From contig CAADRB010000010.1 of the NCBI GenBank assembly GCA_900708905.1, positions 1,142,706 through 1,206,705 on the forward strand: a stretch of 64,000 nt of DNA, written 5' to 3'. The stretch is from Hymenolepis diminuta (lineage: Eukaryota > Platyhelminthes > Cestoda > Cyclophyllidea > Hymenolepididae). The translations under genes and the position numbers were made by a program. Under the pieces are notes generated by a model. It did no database searches. It was given only the letters and a program-made list of their open reading frames with translations, and was not told the DNA's origin. The number at the start of each line of letters is the position of its first letter. Position 1 is the first letter of the stretch. Of the stretch, positions 51,046 through 61,852 are shown piece by piece.

Positions 51046-51603
51046 ATGCACCAGTGTATACACTCTTACCTTATCCGCACCCCTTGTTCCTCGCTTAATT
51101 ATTTTGCACTTTCTGCTGACATTGGTTTTAAACATATGGGATTTCTAAGCCTCAAGGGATGGTGCTTTCGAAGGCGTCTCACAGGGGAGAAACGTCATGT
51201 TCTAGTATCAGAGGAGCTTCAAAGAAGGATATCTTACTTCTCAATGTCTTGTGTTGTATTAATTTTTATCAACATTTTAATTGGGCTATTCTCAATTCTT
51301 TTAAGTTTAAAAGCTCATAGATTGCTTAATTCTGAAACTGGAAGAATACAAATCGATAAATCTGGATCTTGGCTGGTATCAGAATCGCGTTTCCTGAAGG
51401 CTAAACGTCTAGGAGTGGCAGCCTGTGTATTAAACTGTATTGGAATAGTCAGCACAATGTGTGGGATAGTTCTACTTCTGATGTACTTTGGTACAGAACC
51501 ACAACAGCGAACCTCACTCTTGGATGTTATTACCTCTTTCATTCAGTTAAAATCTGCTTATCATCCTGCCCTTACCCGCTCGGCGACACCACCGCCAACA
51601 TAG
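51046..51603 (+). CDS. CD225/dispanin-like two-helix membrane protein (terminal exon)
   Basis: An open frame of 185 codons from ATG 51046 to TAG 51601; the frame is closed upstream at 51043. It encodes two hydrophobic helices, at about residues 64-88 and 123-148. The first is followed by SLKAHRLL. The second is preceded by SESRFLKAKRLGVAA, matching the layout of CD225 domains (helix, SLK-x(2)-x-L, loop, S-x(2)-AK-x-L, helix). CD225 proteins (IFITM, PRRT, SYNDIG, TMEM233 types) insert in membranes by a hairpin and affect fusion, trafficking or synapse assembly. The loop between the helices is longer than usual, with GRIQIDKSGSWLVSESR inserted, and a Pro-rich tail ends TPPPT. The true exon start is unsettled: acceptor-like TTCTAAG ends at 51149, and an overlapping frame from about 50910, after TTATTTCAG, is also open, so upstream exons are likely. 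The two-helix protein is fairly sure; the CD225 assignment is moderate. Confidence 0.55.
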   Translation: MHQCIHSYLIRTPCSSLNYFALSADIGFKHMGFLSLKGWCFRRRLTGEKRHVLVSEELQRRISYFSMSCVVLIFINILIGLFSILLSLKAHRLLNSETGRIQIDKSGSWLVSESRFLKAKRLGVAACVLNCIGIVSTMCGIVLLLMYFGTEPQQRTSLLDVITSFIQLKSAYHPALTRSATPPPT

Positions 51604-54245
51604 AAAAACAGGTCATTTCATGGCTTTCCATAAAATGCCATTCAACGTTCTCTCTGGATTTGTTTCATCTTAATGTTTGTACACTTATTTGAAAATTTAA
51701 ACTTCATTGTAAATACATTCTTGCATTTTATATAAAATTCATTTATAATTTGGATGGATTTTTCGAAATGCCCCTTTTCAAAATATAAATAATTTAATTA
51801 TAATCCCCTAACAAATTAATTGTCGTAATAATGTATTGTATTTGTGCATTACTAAGTTAAAGGAATTAAAAATGATAATTTTGCTCTGTTTCAAGATTAG
51901 TTACAGAGAATAGTTACTTAAACCTGGCTAATTCCTTAATGGTCACACAGATAAGACAGTTTTAGAAGTGGATTTCAACAATTTTCCAACAGTTAGGCGT
52001 CTGAGCCATCCTGACCTCGAGTTGTACTTTGCACCTCTTTGGCCTTTACCGTTTTACAGCGTTCGAGGATTCCATATTGAGTAAATACTAGTTTTAAGGG
52101 CGATCAGAGGGTAATTGCACTAAATGTCGGTTTTCTTGACCAAAAGATTGCATTTCGTTATGTTTCCTTAGGCACAAATTTTATTTACTTTGTTCGATAG
52201 CAGGAAAATCTAACATTGCACAAGCTTGGGGGTTGGGTGGAACTAGCATTCCCTTCATCAGGTTTATAAAGCGTTTAGCTGGTAGGAGTTGAGATTCGAA
52301 AATTAAATGCGAGTTATGGTTTAACTTAGAACAGCAATGCTCACTATAAATGAACTATTTCAGATCGTGAAAAACAATACAAACATCAAGTGCATTAAAG
52401 TAACTAGACTTGGAATTTTGTCCACTTTTTAATTTATGAGTTAATGTCGCTGTATTACATTATAATGTTCCCTAGTTCGAATTTCAGGGTTTGATTCCTA
52501 GTATCCTGAGTGAGTTCATGTTCGTACTATTTAAGACTTATTGCCTTTTGATTGGTTGGTTACCTATCAGATTTTTGCGGCAAATTTTGCAAAAGATTTT
52601 GCATAAACAGTAATAATAATATTATGCCCATTGCACAAACCAAAAAGGGCTAGGTTACTTCATATATAAAATAAAGCAGACAATATTTGTATATAAATCT
52701 AACAGAAGAAGTTTTCCGGAAAAAATCCCCTCTAAATTTCTTTATTTAGAATCGAAACAACTTATAGTTACGGACAACTTACTTAAAAATCCTCTAAACA
52801 GCTTTCTCGCCTCAGTCAATCCACTTCAGCCACGGTGATCAAACTCATATGTCTGGCACAAAAATAAAGAAGTATTACAAGATATCAAGATATCAATCAC
52901 AAAATTAGATTCATTAGTATTTATATTAGTATTTTTTTGTTATATTCCTATTTGAGTATATTATGACGAAGGAAGTTACCAAATTTATAACATATTACTG
53001 AAGTAAAGTATTTTGTTAATTACTAAACTAAACATTGAAATATCATAAATAAATAACTTTATTTGATTAGTTCTGGGAAAAAACCTATTCATGAATATTA
53101 AAAATGCCTCACGTTGTCTACAAATATTTATACATAAATAATGAAGGCTAGGTTGGATTTCAGTCCGTTAGTGACTTCTATTAGCAACCATTTAAACATT
53201 CTTATCTTCTTGAATCATCATGTCTGGAAGCGGTATGAGAACTGAGTAGATCAATGAACTCATAACCACAGATAATAACGGTCGGCTCACCAGATACAGC
53301 AATATATCTAGCACATGTATATGACCTTTTATTATAGACGAATATGAGAATACTAGATAAAAGACATTTCAAAGCGTTTGTGTTTTCTTGGTGTTTGTTC
53401 GTGTTTGAAGAGGAAAAAAGTATGTCATTTCTTACTCATAACTTCTCCTATCTTTGCTGAAGCACTGTAAAAAATTTCTTGCGCATGGTCATGTAAAATT
53501 TTTCTAAGGTATGCACTGTGTCTTCTTCAGATTTTAGAGCTGATCATTTAAACGTCAAATGTAGTTATTAATTGTGAGAGGTAAGAACTTCCTGCGAGTC
53601 TCTGTAACATTAAAAATGAGGTCCTCCCCAGTTTTATCAGCATTTTTGTGAGATAATTTCGCCATACAACTAAACAAACCATGCAAATGTGGGTGAGAAA
53701 TTTGGAATTGTCTCAAATAAAGCTTCACTAGTATTTTGATACAGTTCTGAAGAAGAGAACAAAACAAGACAATGGAATAACGGATTAATGTAAATGAGAC
53801 ATGTTGAGATCAGGAATGACAATTAAAAGATATTAGAGTGTGGAAGGAATTGTAAAGAGCCAGGTGATCCTTAATACTAACATATATTTACAATGTCATA
53901 CTACATTGTATCGACTACAAGGGATTAGAGAGACCAACGGTATAAAATTGATGAAAACAAAATTAATCATACCCAAGTCGCCATGTCTCTTTGGGAGTTT
54001 ATTACAGTTTAATAGACACTGAACATCTGGATATCACAAGACGCTTTATTGTATAACAAGACTACTACTTAGTCTGCTTGTCTTCATATAATTAACATTG
54101 AAATTCAAACGCTGTCTTAACAGATGAAAGTTTTGTCTAGACTGTCTAGCTATCCAGGGCAGCCTTCACTTGCATATTGATTAGCCTGATGGGCCTCTGA
54201 GAGACCATCCGGGATGTAAATTTCAAATCTCGTGACAGCACATAG
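51604..54245. other. 3' flank and AT-rich noncoding stretch
   Basis: Starts with the presumed 3' untranslated region of the membrane-protein gene. There is no canonical AATAAA in the first 150 bp, only AT-rich variants near 51730. The rest shows nothing recognisable. Confidence 0.4.
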
Positions 54246-54497
54246 TCACAGAGACCCAAACGTAAGGGAGTAAGGGAGAGAGAGAAGAGAGGGGAGTACG
54301 TGCAGTATGTAGTAAATTTGGACTGTGTAGAACACAAGTGGATTAACCGAATCATAGCGGAACAGCGCGAGTGCAAATCAATGTTCGAATCATATGAAAC
54401 AACATCTGATCTGAAAGTTATTGTTTGGAGGCATTCGGATAGTAATTCTTTGGTAAAATGCTTAATTCAACTCACCTCATTCTCCCAAGGGAAGTAA
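54246..54497 (+). other. Open frame in a less AT-rich patch, unassigned
   Basis: After the stop at 54243-54245 the frame stays open to TAA at 54495. It begins with a basic run (RPKRKGVREREKRGE) and continues with ordinary composition (VNLDCVEHKWINRIIAEQRE). The region 54140-54300 has a higher GC content than its flanks and could be an old dispersed repeat. No start codon in good context, no splice evidence and no known motif. It may be part of a decayed element. Confidence 0.15.
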
Positions 54498-56051
54498 ATG
54501 GGGTTGATAAGAAATAAAATAGAATGTTATGAAAATGAATCTAAGTTAAATCACTGGAACTTTGATTATTTCGATTTTGCATGATCGAGCATTATAAAAT
54601 TGGAGTAGTTATCTCAAGTTAAGGGAAATAATCAAGACGTCATAATAGTTTCATCTGAATCAGGCATAACTACTGCACGTGTATCTTAATTTGAATTTAT
54701 TACCCGAAATGTTGCGAAACACCCCAAGCCGATTCATTTTGTATCATTCTGTACATTTAAAAAGTGAGTCTTGTAGTCATTTTCAGTAGTCTGAAATCGA
54801 ACTATAAGTGAGAAAACGTTAAACTCAATTTAACTATGAAACACCATTTGTATTTGAATAACCTGAAAAATTATTTTTAGAAAGTTTTCAAATATGCATC
54901 TTTTGCTGATTTATTCAACTATTCACTTCCTCACGTGTGATAGTCTTGTTATAACCTTATTACCCTCCAAAATAGCCGCAAATTTCAGAACTCAATAATG
55001 GAAAGTAAATGCCCGGAAAGTCGCCTTTACCCTGAAATTATGCAATGAAATGACCGTACAATTCAGCAAATTTAAACAAATATGAATATTTTATTAATAA
55101 TTAACAGTAAATTGCGTATTTAATTTTTCTTAGATAGCAATTATTCATTTTTATTTAACAATTCTATCGAACAGCATGCTGACTTATTCATCTCAGCTGT
55201 CCTGTAAGATGGTGATCTTATTGGTTGCATGACACTAAAATCCATTTGGTATATCCTAAGTTAGACTCTTCATCAAAACCTCGGTTCCGTTCTCTATCAA
55301 CAATGACACTTGTTCCTTTCCTTCAGGATATCCATTTCCCCTTTCTATCCCTCCACTTTTCTTTCATTTCTCCCTCGTGTTCTGTATACACAATTTCCAA
55401 CTCAGTTCTCGGTCTTCCCTCTTAGGAAAAGCTGTTTTGTAAGGAAAAATCTCTAAGCCTAACCTCGTTGAGCTTCTCCAGAAGTTATGCTGGCAGGATT
55501 TAGTGTTGCTTTACACCTTTACTCAAGTTTTGAAAAATATAGACGTGAGATTTCAATAAATGATGCATATTTGTAAAAAGATGGGCTTGGCACCAAATAA
55601 CAAATCTTCTGGCATAACCGTTGGATAAAAATAAATAAGTTTCATCAGAATAAAGCAAAACAAATAATTTATATTTACATAAGTTACTGTCAGTTATTTA
55701 TAAATTTTACATACTTGCTAAATAGACTAAATAATATGGTTGTTGATGTGGACTTGATTTGAGTAAAGTCCTCGGTACTTGTATATTGTCATGTTACCGA
55801 GTTCTGGACTTATTTGCAGGCAGGTAAAATACAAAAATAACTTACAATCTTTTAAAAGACCGCACAAGCAGAAAACATAAGAGCTTGGTTTTGATCAGGA
55901 CACATTTATTTAGACGACAGAGACAGGAGTGAAAGTCGGATCAAGGAAGCCCAAACATAAACAGTTGATTTGACTCAAAATTAGTAAAAAAAGTAAATCA
56001 CAGAAGGAATTTCTACAATTAGGAAATAAAGGATTAGAAGTTTATTTTTAG
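54498..56051. other. AT-rich noncoding stretch
   Basis: No convincing exon. If the exon at 56052 belongs to a cofactor-D-like gene, its 5' exons should lie here or further left, but I could not place them. Confidence 0.4.
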
Positions 56052-56533
56052 TGGATTAGATTTGACCCAATTTGAGGCAGAGATGGCTAAATTATGCATA
56101 CCAATGTTGAAGAATATAGACAAAGAAAAGGTTCAAAAAATTCAAATATTATTTTTACAATGTATTATAAATCTCAATTCACATGCAACTATCTTTCAAT
56201 TTCTCATACAGCAGCTCAATTTAATAAAAGATTTAATCGTGGAGCTATCTATTTTAGATGAAAAAGAGCGTACTCATGAGGAAGCTGAATGGACTATTTT
56301 CAGTGTACCTGTGACTAAAGTTTTCAGGCTTCGTCCTTCGATTATGGGTTATTAGTTTTTCCATGCTCGTGCCTATGGACACAATCTTGAAACTACTGCA
56401 AATATTAACTGGCCTGATAGCCAATCAATTTCTGTTGACTCTAATCCCTTTAAATAAAACTGCCCTTTGCTCCCTTCAAGTAGCAATCACTTGGAATGAT
56501 CCGAGAAAACAATCCGGATTATTTTCTTTCTAG
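56052..56533 (+). CDS. Tubulin-folding cofactor D-like exons (partial gene)
   Basis: After the acceptor TTTATTTTTAG a frame opens (GLDLTQFEAEMAKLC) and runs to 56302. A 25-nt GT-AG segment (56303-56327) removes a frame change, and the frame then runs to TAG at 56531. The joined protein is helical. Around the join it reads EEAEW, about ten residues, LRLW, and then MLVPMD. In tubulin-folding cofactor D (TBCD), the chaperone that handles beta-tubulin during heterodimer assembly, an equivalent region reads W-x(8)-LW-x(6)-IPFD, and the upstream spacing of helices also agrees within a few residues. The strongly conserved GYK and FPHE motifs of TBCD are absent, so this may be a divergent paralogue, another HEAT-type protein or a pseudogene. 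If it is TBCD, the sequence after PMD is probably read-through into an intron, because the family continues differently there. Confidence 0.33.
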
Positions 56534-58603
56534 CATTCCATTAGAGTTATTTTAATCGAAAAAGGATTCTGTCCCATAGGTAAACTTTTAGAATATTTTC
56601 ATTATTAATAACTTGAGAAAAGTGATGTTCTCATCAGAGAAATTAATTATTTCCTTATTGAATATTAATACCAAAAATTAGTTTTCTTGATCTATTTACC
56701 CACTCAAAGATAAATAGGTAATTTAAGATGTATTTTAGTTCAAAATGACCAGATGTTTTGGCAAATTGAGCCATCTTTAAAAAATATACTGAATTTAATC
56801 CACAATGAAGAATAAAACGATGTATCATAGTTCATTTGCGGTCTTTCGGGGCATATCATTTTATAATATATCGCAGAAATTAAATTTCTGTAATTGTAAT
56901 AAAAAAACAAAGTACGAAAACGATTTATGGCACCTTATCGCTAGAACATCTGTCCTGTCAAAATCACTCAGTTAAAACAGTATAAGAGCTTTAAAGATAG
57001 TCTTTTTAGGAGAAATACTTTGAGGAGATTTAGTAAACTTGATTTATCCGAATAGTATCCTTTAAGATGAATGATTTTAATTTTCCAGTTATTGAAATAC
57101 ATACAAACTCAAAGCGTTTCATAAAGTAAAGGACTAAATAAAATTGGTGCGTGCGATTCTAATGGAAAACCTGATCAGACCTGAACTGACCTACCGTGTG
57201 GCAACGTTTGTCATATTCATGTCCTCCTCTCGGGTTCCCTATATGATATATCTTAATTAATCCGATTCCCTTGTCTTCAGTTGTTATCTAAATAGGGATA
57301 TTTGTTTTTTACCTACTTCATTATCCGTGAATGGTTTAAAGTAGTTCCAAACCCAATATTAAAAGTCCAGCCTAAAGAGATTTAGAAATTCCATTGCAAA
57401 AGAACTTTGTCTCCCTAAAGTTTAACAGGATGCAACAGGCTTTCCCAAATGAGATGAATTGAGAAGAGGATGGTAAAAGGGTTGCCAAGAGGGTCAGCCT
57501 GGAAGAGTGCTCTAAGCCTACCCAAGGTCTAACCAACTGCTTCTCCCAATGCGTCTCAATCAGAGAGCTACAGAGGCGGAGAATAGATGCGTTTATTCAG
57601 ATGTCACAATATTGAGACTTTACCCAGCAGGTTTAGAAAACATTATTTCAAAAGAGAACCAATTTAACTGTCTGAGCAAACGGGAACCCTAAATAATATT
57701 CGTGAAATGTAACTTATTGAAGAAGCCCTAACAGATCTATTTACCTCCCGAACACTGAATCTTCCAGTAAATTTATGATGTCCTTATCATTATAAAATGT
57801 TCTGGTACGAACTGATTCAAAGGGGACAGATCCATCAAGAAGTGTAATAAATTAGTTATGAACTAAAACCCTTATCAGATTTTTTCATTTAATTTCCTGC
57901 CTTAGATCAACTTTTATCAAAAAATAGAAACAAGTATTTGTTACTTACCCTTTCATCGGGAAATAAAATGCATTCTATTATTATTTTAAACCAAAGAAAT
58001 AAAATATGCTTGAAGTGTGTGCAAATGGATAATTACATTGTTGTCTGTCTGTGTTCGAACGCATTACTACTATCCTAAATAAAAAATTCTACACTTTATA
58101 TGGAAGAGCGGGAAAAGGTAACAATGATAAACTCCTATTTTTATGCATTTTGTTTATCAGTGTAATTTATCTGCTATAAATAAGCTAATCGAATTTATAT
58201 AACTGCCTAACTATCATTTTCAGTATTTTTTAACCAAATGAGGATGTTTTTTTATTCCTTTTCGGGAGGAAACTTCTAATAGCATTTTCATTGCTAACGT
58301 CCAACGTCAATCTTCTTTTCCTCCCACAAATTAGTCCTCAATTTAGAGGAAAAGAATCAATCTCTCCTCATTTCGCTTTTAATTCTCCCAGTTAGGTTGC
58401 ACAATTTAAGAAATAACGTAATTTAAGTAATTATAGAATACGATTAAAATGAAAAGAGGACGTGATTACTTCATGGAATTTAAATGCTTAATCTATATGT
58501 GATGGTTTATGACGTAATAATAAATATGTTTATTTTACTATTATTACTCAGTTTATATTATTGCAAGTATAAAATTTTGTCATTAAATAAATACATTAAC
58601 TCT
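56534..58603. other. AT-rich stretch with one coding-like fragment
   Basis: No gene assigned. From 57463 to 57615 a 50-codon frame of natural composition (SLEECSKPTQGL, then NCFSQCVSIRELQRRR) is bounded by stops and lacks splice sites. It may be a degraded exon or retroelement piece. Confidence 0.35.
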
Positions 58604-58978
58604 TGTGGAGTTCACAACTCTACCAAGACTAATCATGGGGATCTCGCGTGCGCTAGAACATTCTAGAAGGTATGGGTGTGTCACTGATGGCGAAGCAGTC
58701 AAGTGCGGACGGGTGTGTAAAGTTCTTCCAAGGAATCAGCGGCCCCTATTTCTACAGTGTGGCAGTGAAAATATTTAATGACTAACATGTTGATAGTTTA
58801 AAAAACCGCAATAAACTCTCTCCACACAACATCTCTTTGTTCTCACTACTGTGGACATAGCTTGACCTATCCTGGTGGCAGATTTTTACTGAAGGAATCC
58901 GTTAGGGGCTGTTTGCACTTCTTAAGAGAATTACTAAGGTTTAGCAAAAGGCTTATTAGTGCAATAGTTCCCGCTACA
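58604..58978. repeat. LTR-like dispersed repeat, copy 2
   Basis: The second copy of the repeat at 1516-1874, again TGT to ACA. It lies about 80 bp from the integrase end of a minus-strand Ty3/gypsy fragment, which is where that element's 3' LTR would be if the repeat is read on the minus strand. No polypurine tract is visible at the junction and no target duplication is seen. On the plus strand it carries CAATAAAC and a U5-like TTCTCACTACTGTGG. It is either the 3' LTR of the adjacent element or an independent solo LTR. Confidence 0.62.
58656..58668. promoter_or_regulatory. Perfect heat-shock element in LTR-like copy 2
   Basis: GAACATTCTAGAA, a GAA-nn-TTC-nn-GAA trimer at the same aligned position as in copy 1. 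Two of the four spacer bases differ between copies, while all nine specified bases are kept. Confidence 0.42.
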
Positions 58979-59039
58979 TTCTAAAGTACACAAAATAAAT
59001 TCTCTTGGATTTTAAAATTAAATTAAATAAATCAGAACA

Positions 59040-59985
59040 TTAAATAAGAGACTAAATTCAGTGAGTTTTGCCATCGTAAATCGCCTTTTGATAGGAGAGG
59101 CAGATAGTGCCTAGGTTCCTAATATCGAGCAAGGCTATAACTTCCATAACTTCCAGTAATGAAAACGAGAGCACTGACCGTGAAAACGCATCTTTTTTAT
59201 GACTTTTCGCTGGTTCATTTGTCTTACTCTTCGGTTCATAGAAGGTCAGGGTTCGAACCGCTCTTCCCGTTAGTAGTTCTTCCGACAATTCACCATCCTT
59301 CATTGGATGAGGATGCGTCATGAAGATGTAGTCAAGAGCACTGACAGTCGCTGCATCACTTGTTGGTGACATATACCTTGGAGTGTGGGTCCACCAACAC
59401 TAGGTGGACAGTGTCATTAAAAAGACCAGCAAAATCAATATGCCCTCTACTCCATGGCATTGATTTTTCATGCGTATCCTCTGGTTAATGTTTTCATCTG
59501 ATTTATTTGTAGATGACTAGAGTGAAATCATTGAAGAACTCTTGCTTGAGTGCAGCCAATATGACAGCCCACTTATTGGACATCAAACAGGAGTCAGCAA
59601 CAGACAATGCTTTATGACGGTGAAATTGATTCAATGAGCCTCCTTTTAAGGATAAGGATGGCCATTTCGTTTTCACAAATGTCATGGGTTTATGATGATT
59701 GAGTCTTCTGCTAAAGTGGGCTTTGTTTCCTTCGCTGGGAGAGGAATATTCCAGATAGAGTCGGCCAGAATGCAGTATATATCCTTTTCCAGAGATATGT
59801 TGGCGATAACGGTTTCTTCCAAATGTGTTAGTTGTTCCTCGAATAACCGTCATAATCCGTCAGTTTATTCGAACTCAGTAGTCTTCCTATATTTGATTTT
59901 GAAATCATATCCTGCCAAAATTTTCCCCAACGCTGAAGACCGTTCGACGAATGGGTCGGAATACCCTTCTTGAATGCACCCTTAT
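59040..59985 (-). pseudogene. Ty3/gypsy pol fragment (RNase H end to integrase), decayed
   Basis: Read on the minus strand, the pieces come in gypsy order. At 59971-59868: KKGIP, then LQRWGKILAGYDFKIKYRKTT, the RNase H tail, followed by a TDGL-stop-R remnant of the A-D-x-L-S-R motif. At about 59842-59690: a linker frame with EETVIANISLE. After a frameshift, at about 59682-59503: KTKWPSL, then LSVADSCLM, the usual approach to integrase. At 59457-59373: PWSRGHIDFAG and VLVDPHSK, the start of the integrase core with its first catalytic Asp. At 59372-59058: SEELLTGRAVRTL, from the integrase C-terminal part (SPAELL-x-GR-x(2)RT-x-L in relatives). The zinc finger and most of the core, including the second Asp and the Glu, are deleted. 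Several frameshifts and stops make it inactive. The motifs resemble gypsy elements common in flatworms. Confidence 0.8.
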
Positions 59986-59989
59986 ATTT

Positions 59990-61488
59990 GTCAAACTAAT
60001 CATTAAAGTAAGACACGCTTTTGAGTCATGATAAAATTCACTGATCTGCAAAATAAGGTTGTCAGGGTAACTAGACACTTAATTCAATATAAAATACCCT
60101 AGCAGACAGCTGATTCTAAGTCAAATCAGTTTCACATTGAGAAAGAATTAGATACTGCAAAGCGATTGAAAGATTACTCTCTTAGCATTTCTCTAATGCC
60201 AATTTTCGAGCAAAGTGTTCGTTTAAACCATTTTCATGAGAAAGTATTTTAATGCCTACCAAAACTGAATTTAATCAGGGTGTGTTGACCCATCTGGCAG
60301 AATCGTATTTTCAGGGTATCGATTATCGATTTTTCCCTCTCCTCTCCTGCAATGACTCACATTTTTGCCTGTGTCCTCATACAAAGGTTGATTTTAAGAC
60401 ACGGGAGTGCAGACGCTTGGGTCTTGCGCTCTCTCCCTCATTCTTCGCCTTTATTCTACCTCGTTTTTACTTCATCGTTTCTAAGCTTCGGTTTCCACTT
60501 TTAATCTAATTTCGGTTTCTTTTATGTACTCTACTTGATCTTTTTGCCATTCTTGGAATTATGACTTAGGGAATCTTGTTGCCGGTTGTTAAATTAGCTG
60601 TCACTACTACACCATCTTTTAAATTTATTTACTATAACAATTAATCTGTATCCAAAGTGAACCTGCAGAATTTAAGATTAAATAGTCATGAGTAAAGAAA
60701 TACTTCCAATCCATACCACTGTAGAATTGGATAACTCAAGTGACAACAACAACCAGATATCAAAAATAGGAAAGAGAAAACGACATCAAATGTGAATCTG
60801 ACCCTTCTTCAGCCAATCAGATTTCGAAGACTAGATATCAGTTGTTTGATCAAATAACATCCAGCGTTTCGCGTCAGTTTAAACCCTGAAATACGATGCA
60901 ATATATTTTCACTTATAATTGTCCTTTGCGGTTAAATTGTCTAGCCTATTTTGAACTTTTGTGAAAAAGTATAGAGGAAATTAGTCAGCAAAAATGTAGA
61001 GAAATATTACAGATAGACGAGGCGAAAAATTCTTCAGAAGCTACTGTTGTTTGTTGATTAGAAATTCGCTCTAAATTACAAAATGACCACGTTAAATTTA
61101 ATCTAATGAGAGATGAAAGTTGATACGCCTACTTCAAATAAAGGTGGCAACCCCTCTGAGTGTCAGGAACAATCCTTGGGGATTAACACTGGTCACTGCG
61201 CTTTTCCCAAAAGAATAACTTGAAAATATATATCCAATCAATATTATTAATTAGTTCGAAGGTAGTCTTAACTAACATATAAAATTAGAAGTGAATTTCG
61301 GCAATTGCTTCAACATTTAAATGTTTAGCGCTGAACACATCAAAAATTCGATTATAGTTGAGCATATCTAGTTACTGATATATCTAAAGCATATTAATTT
61401 GTAACACTTCAGTTAAGAAATATTTTCCGATTGAATTTTCATGAGTTATTAATGATTTTCTTCTGTTCGTATTTGGGTGTGTTTTTAG
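59990..61488. other. AT-rich stretch, unassigned
   Basis: The reverse transcriptase part of the gypsy element would be expected just right of 59990 on the minus strand, but no catalytic motif was found. The plus-strand frame 60252-60509 (ATG start, 85 codons) has no recognisable feature. Confidence 0.35.
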
Positions 61489-61570
61489 TCGGCTTGGCCA
61501 TAGTCGGGACCACCACCAATAGACAAGACCTAGTCGCCATGCCTAAATTGGCACGTCTATCAAAACTCCC

Positions 61571-61852
61571 ATGAAGACTCAAATGATTATCAAGCGGTGC
61601 TTTTCCTTTCTCAACTATTTATTGGCCGTGAGTTTACTCTTACCAACCCATTTGGATTCTCGTATTGTCTTTGAACTACTTCAACCGGTAACGAACGTCG
61701 ACTCCAACGTTTTCCATTTCTATCAAGCATCTCCTCGGCTCTCTTGTCTGCTACGGGTTAATTCTCTCAGTCAGATCCTTCAGGCAGCCCCTCTTTTTTG
61801 TTTCTTACTCTCTTTGATTCTAGTATTTATTTCAATATATTTCAGTACATAA
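61571..61852 (+). CDS. Possible small secreted/membrane protein or first exon
   Basis: The ATG at 61571 opens 93 codons. The N terminus (MKTQMIIKRCFSFLNYLLAVSLLL) resembles a signal peptide or membrane anchor, and the C terminus is strongly hydrophobic. Upstream, a strong acceptor (GTGTGTTTTTAG, exon start 61489) precedes it. Codon 19 is followed by GTGAGT at 61628, a consensus donor in phase 0. The real product may therefore be a short first exon of 19 codons spliced onward, possibly towards the gene at 63166. No family recognised. Confidence 0.22.
   Translation: MKTQMIIKRCFSFLNYLLAVSLLLPTHLDSRIVFELLQPVTNVDSNVFHFYQASPRLSCLLRVNSLSQILQAAPLFCFLLSLILVFISIYFST

Noticed and set aside
1516..58978. 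The two LTR-like copies as ends of one 57-kb element
   Set aside because: The copies are far too diverged and too distant, and the DNA between contains unrelated features; they are independent insertions.
59240..59262. GGTTCGAACC, a tRNA B-box-like word
   Set aside because: It lies within the gypsy integrase reading frame, with no A box or cloverleaf around it.
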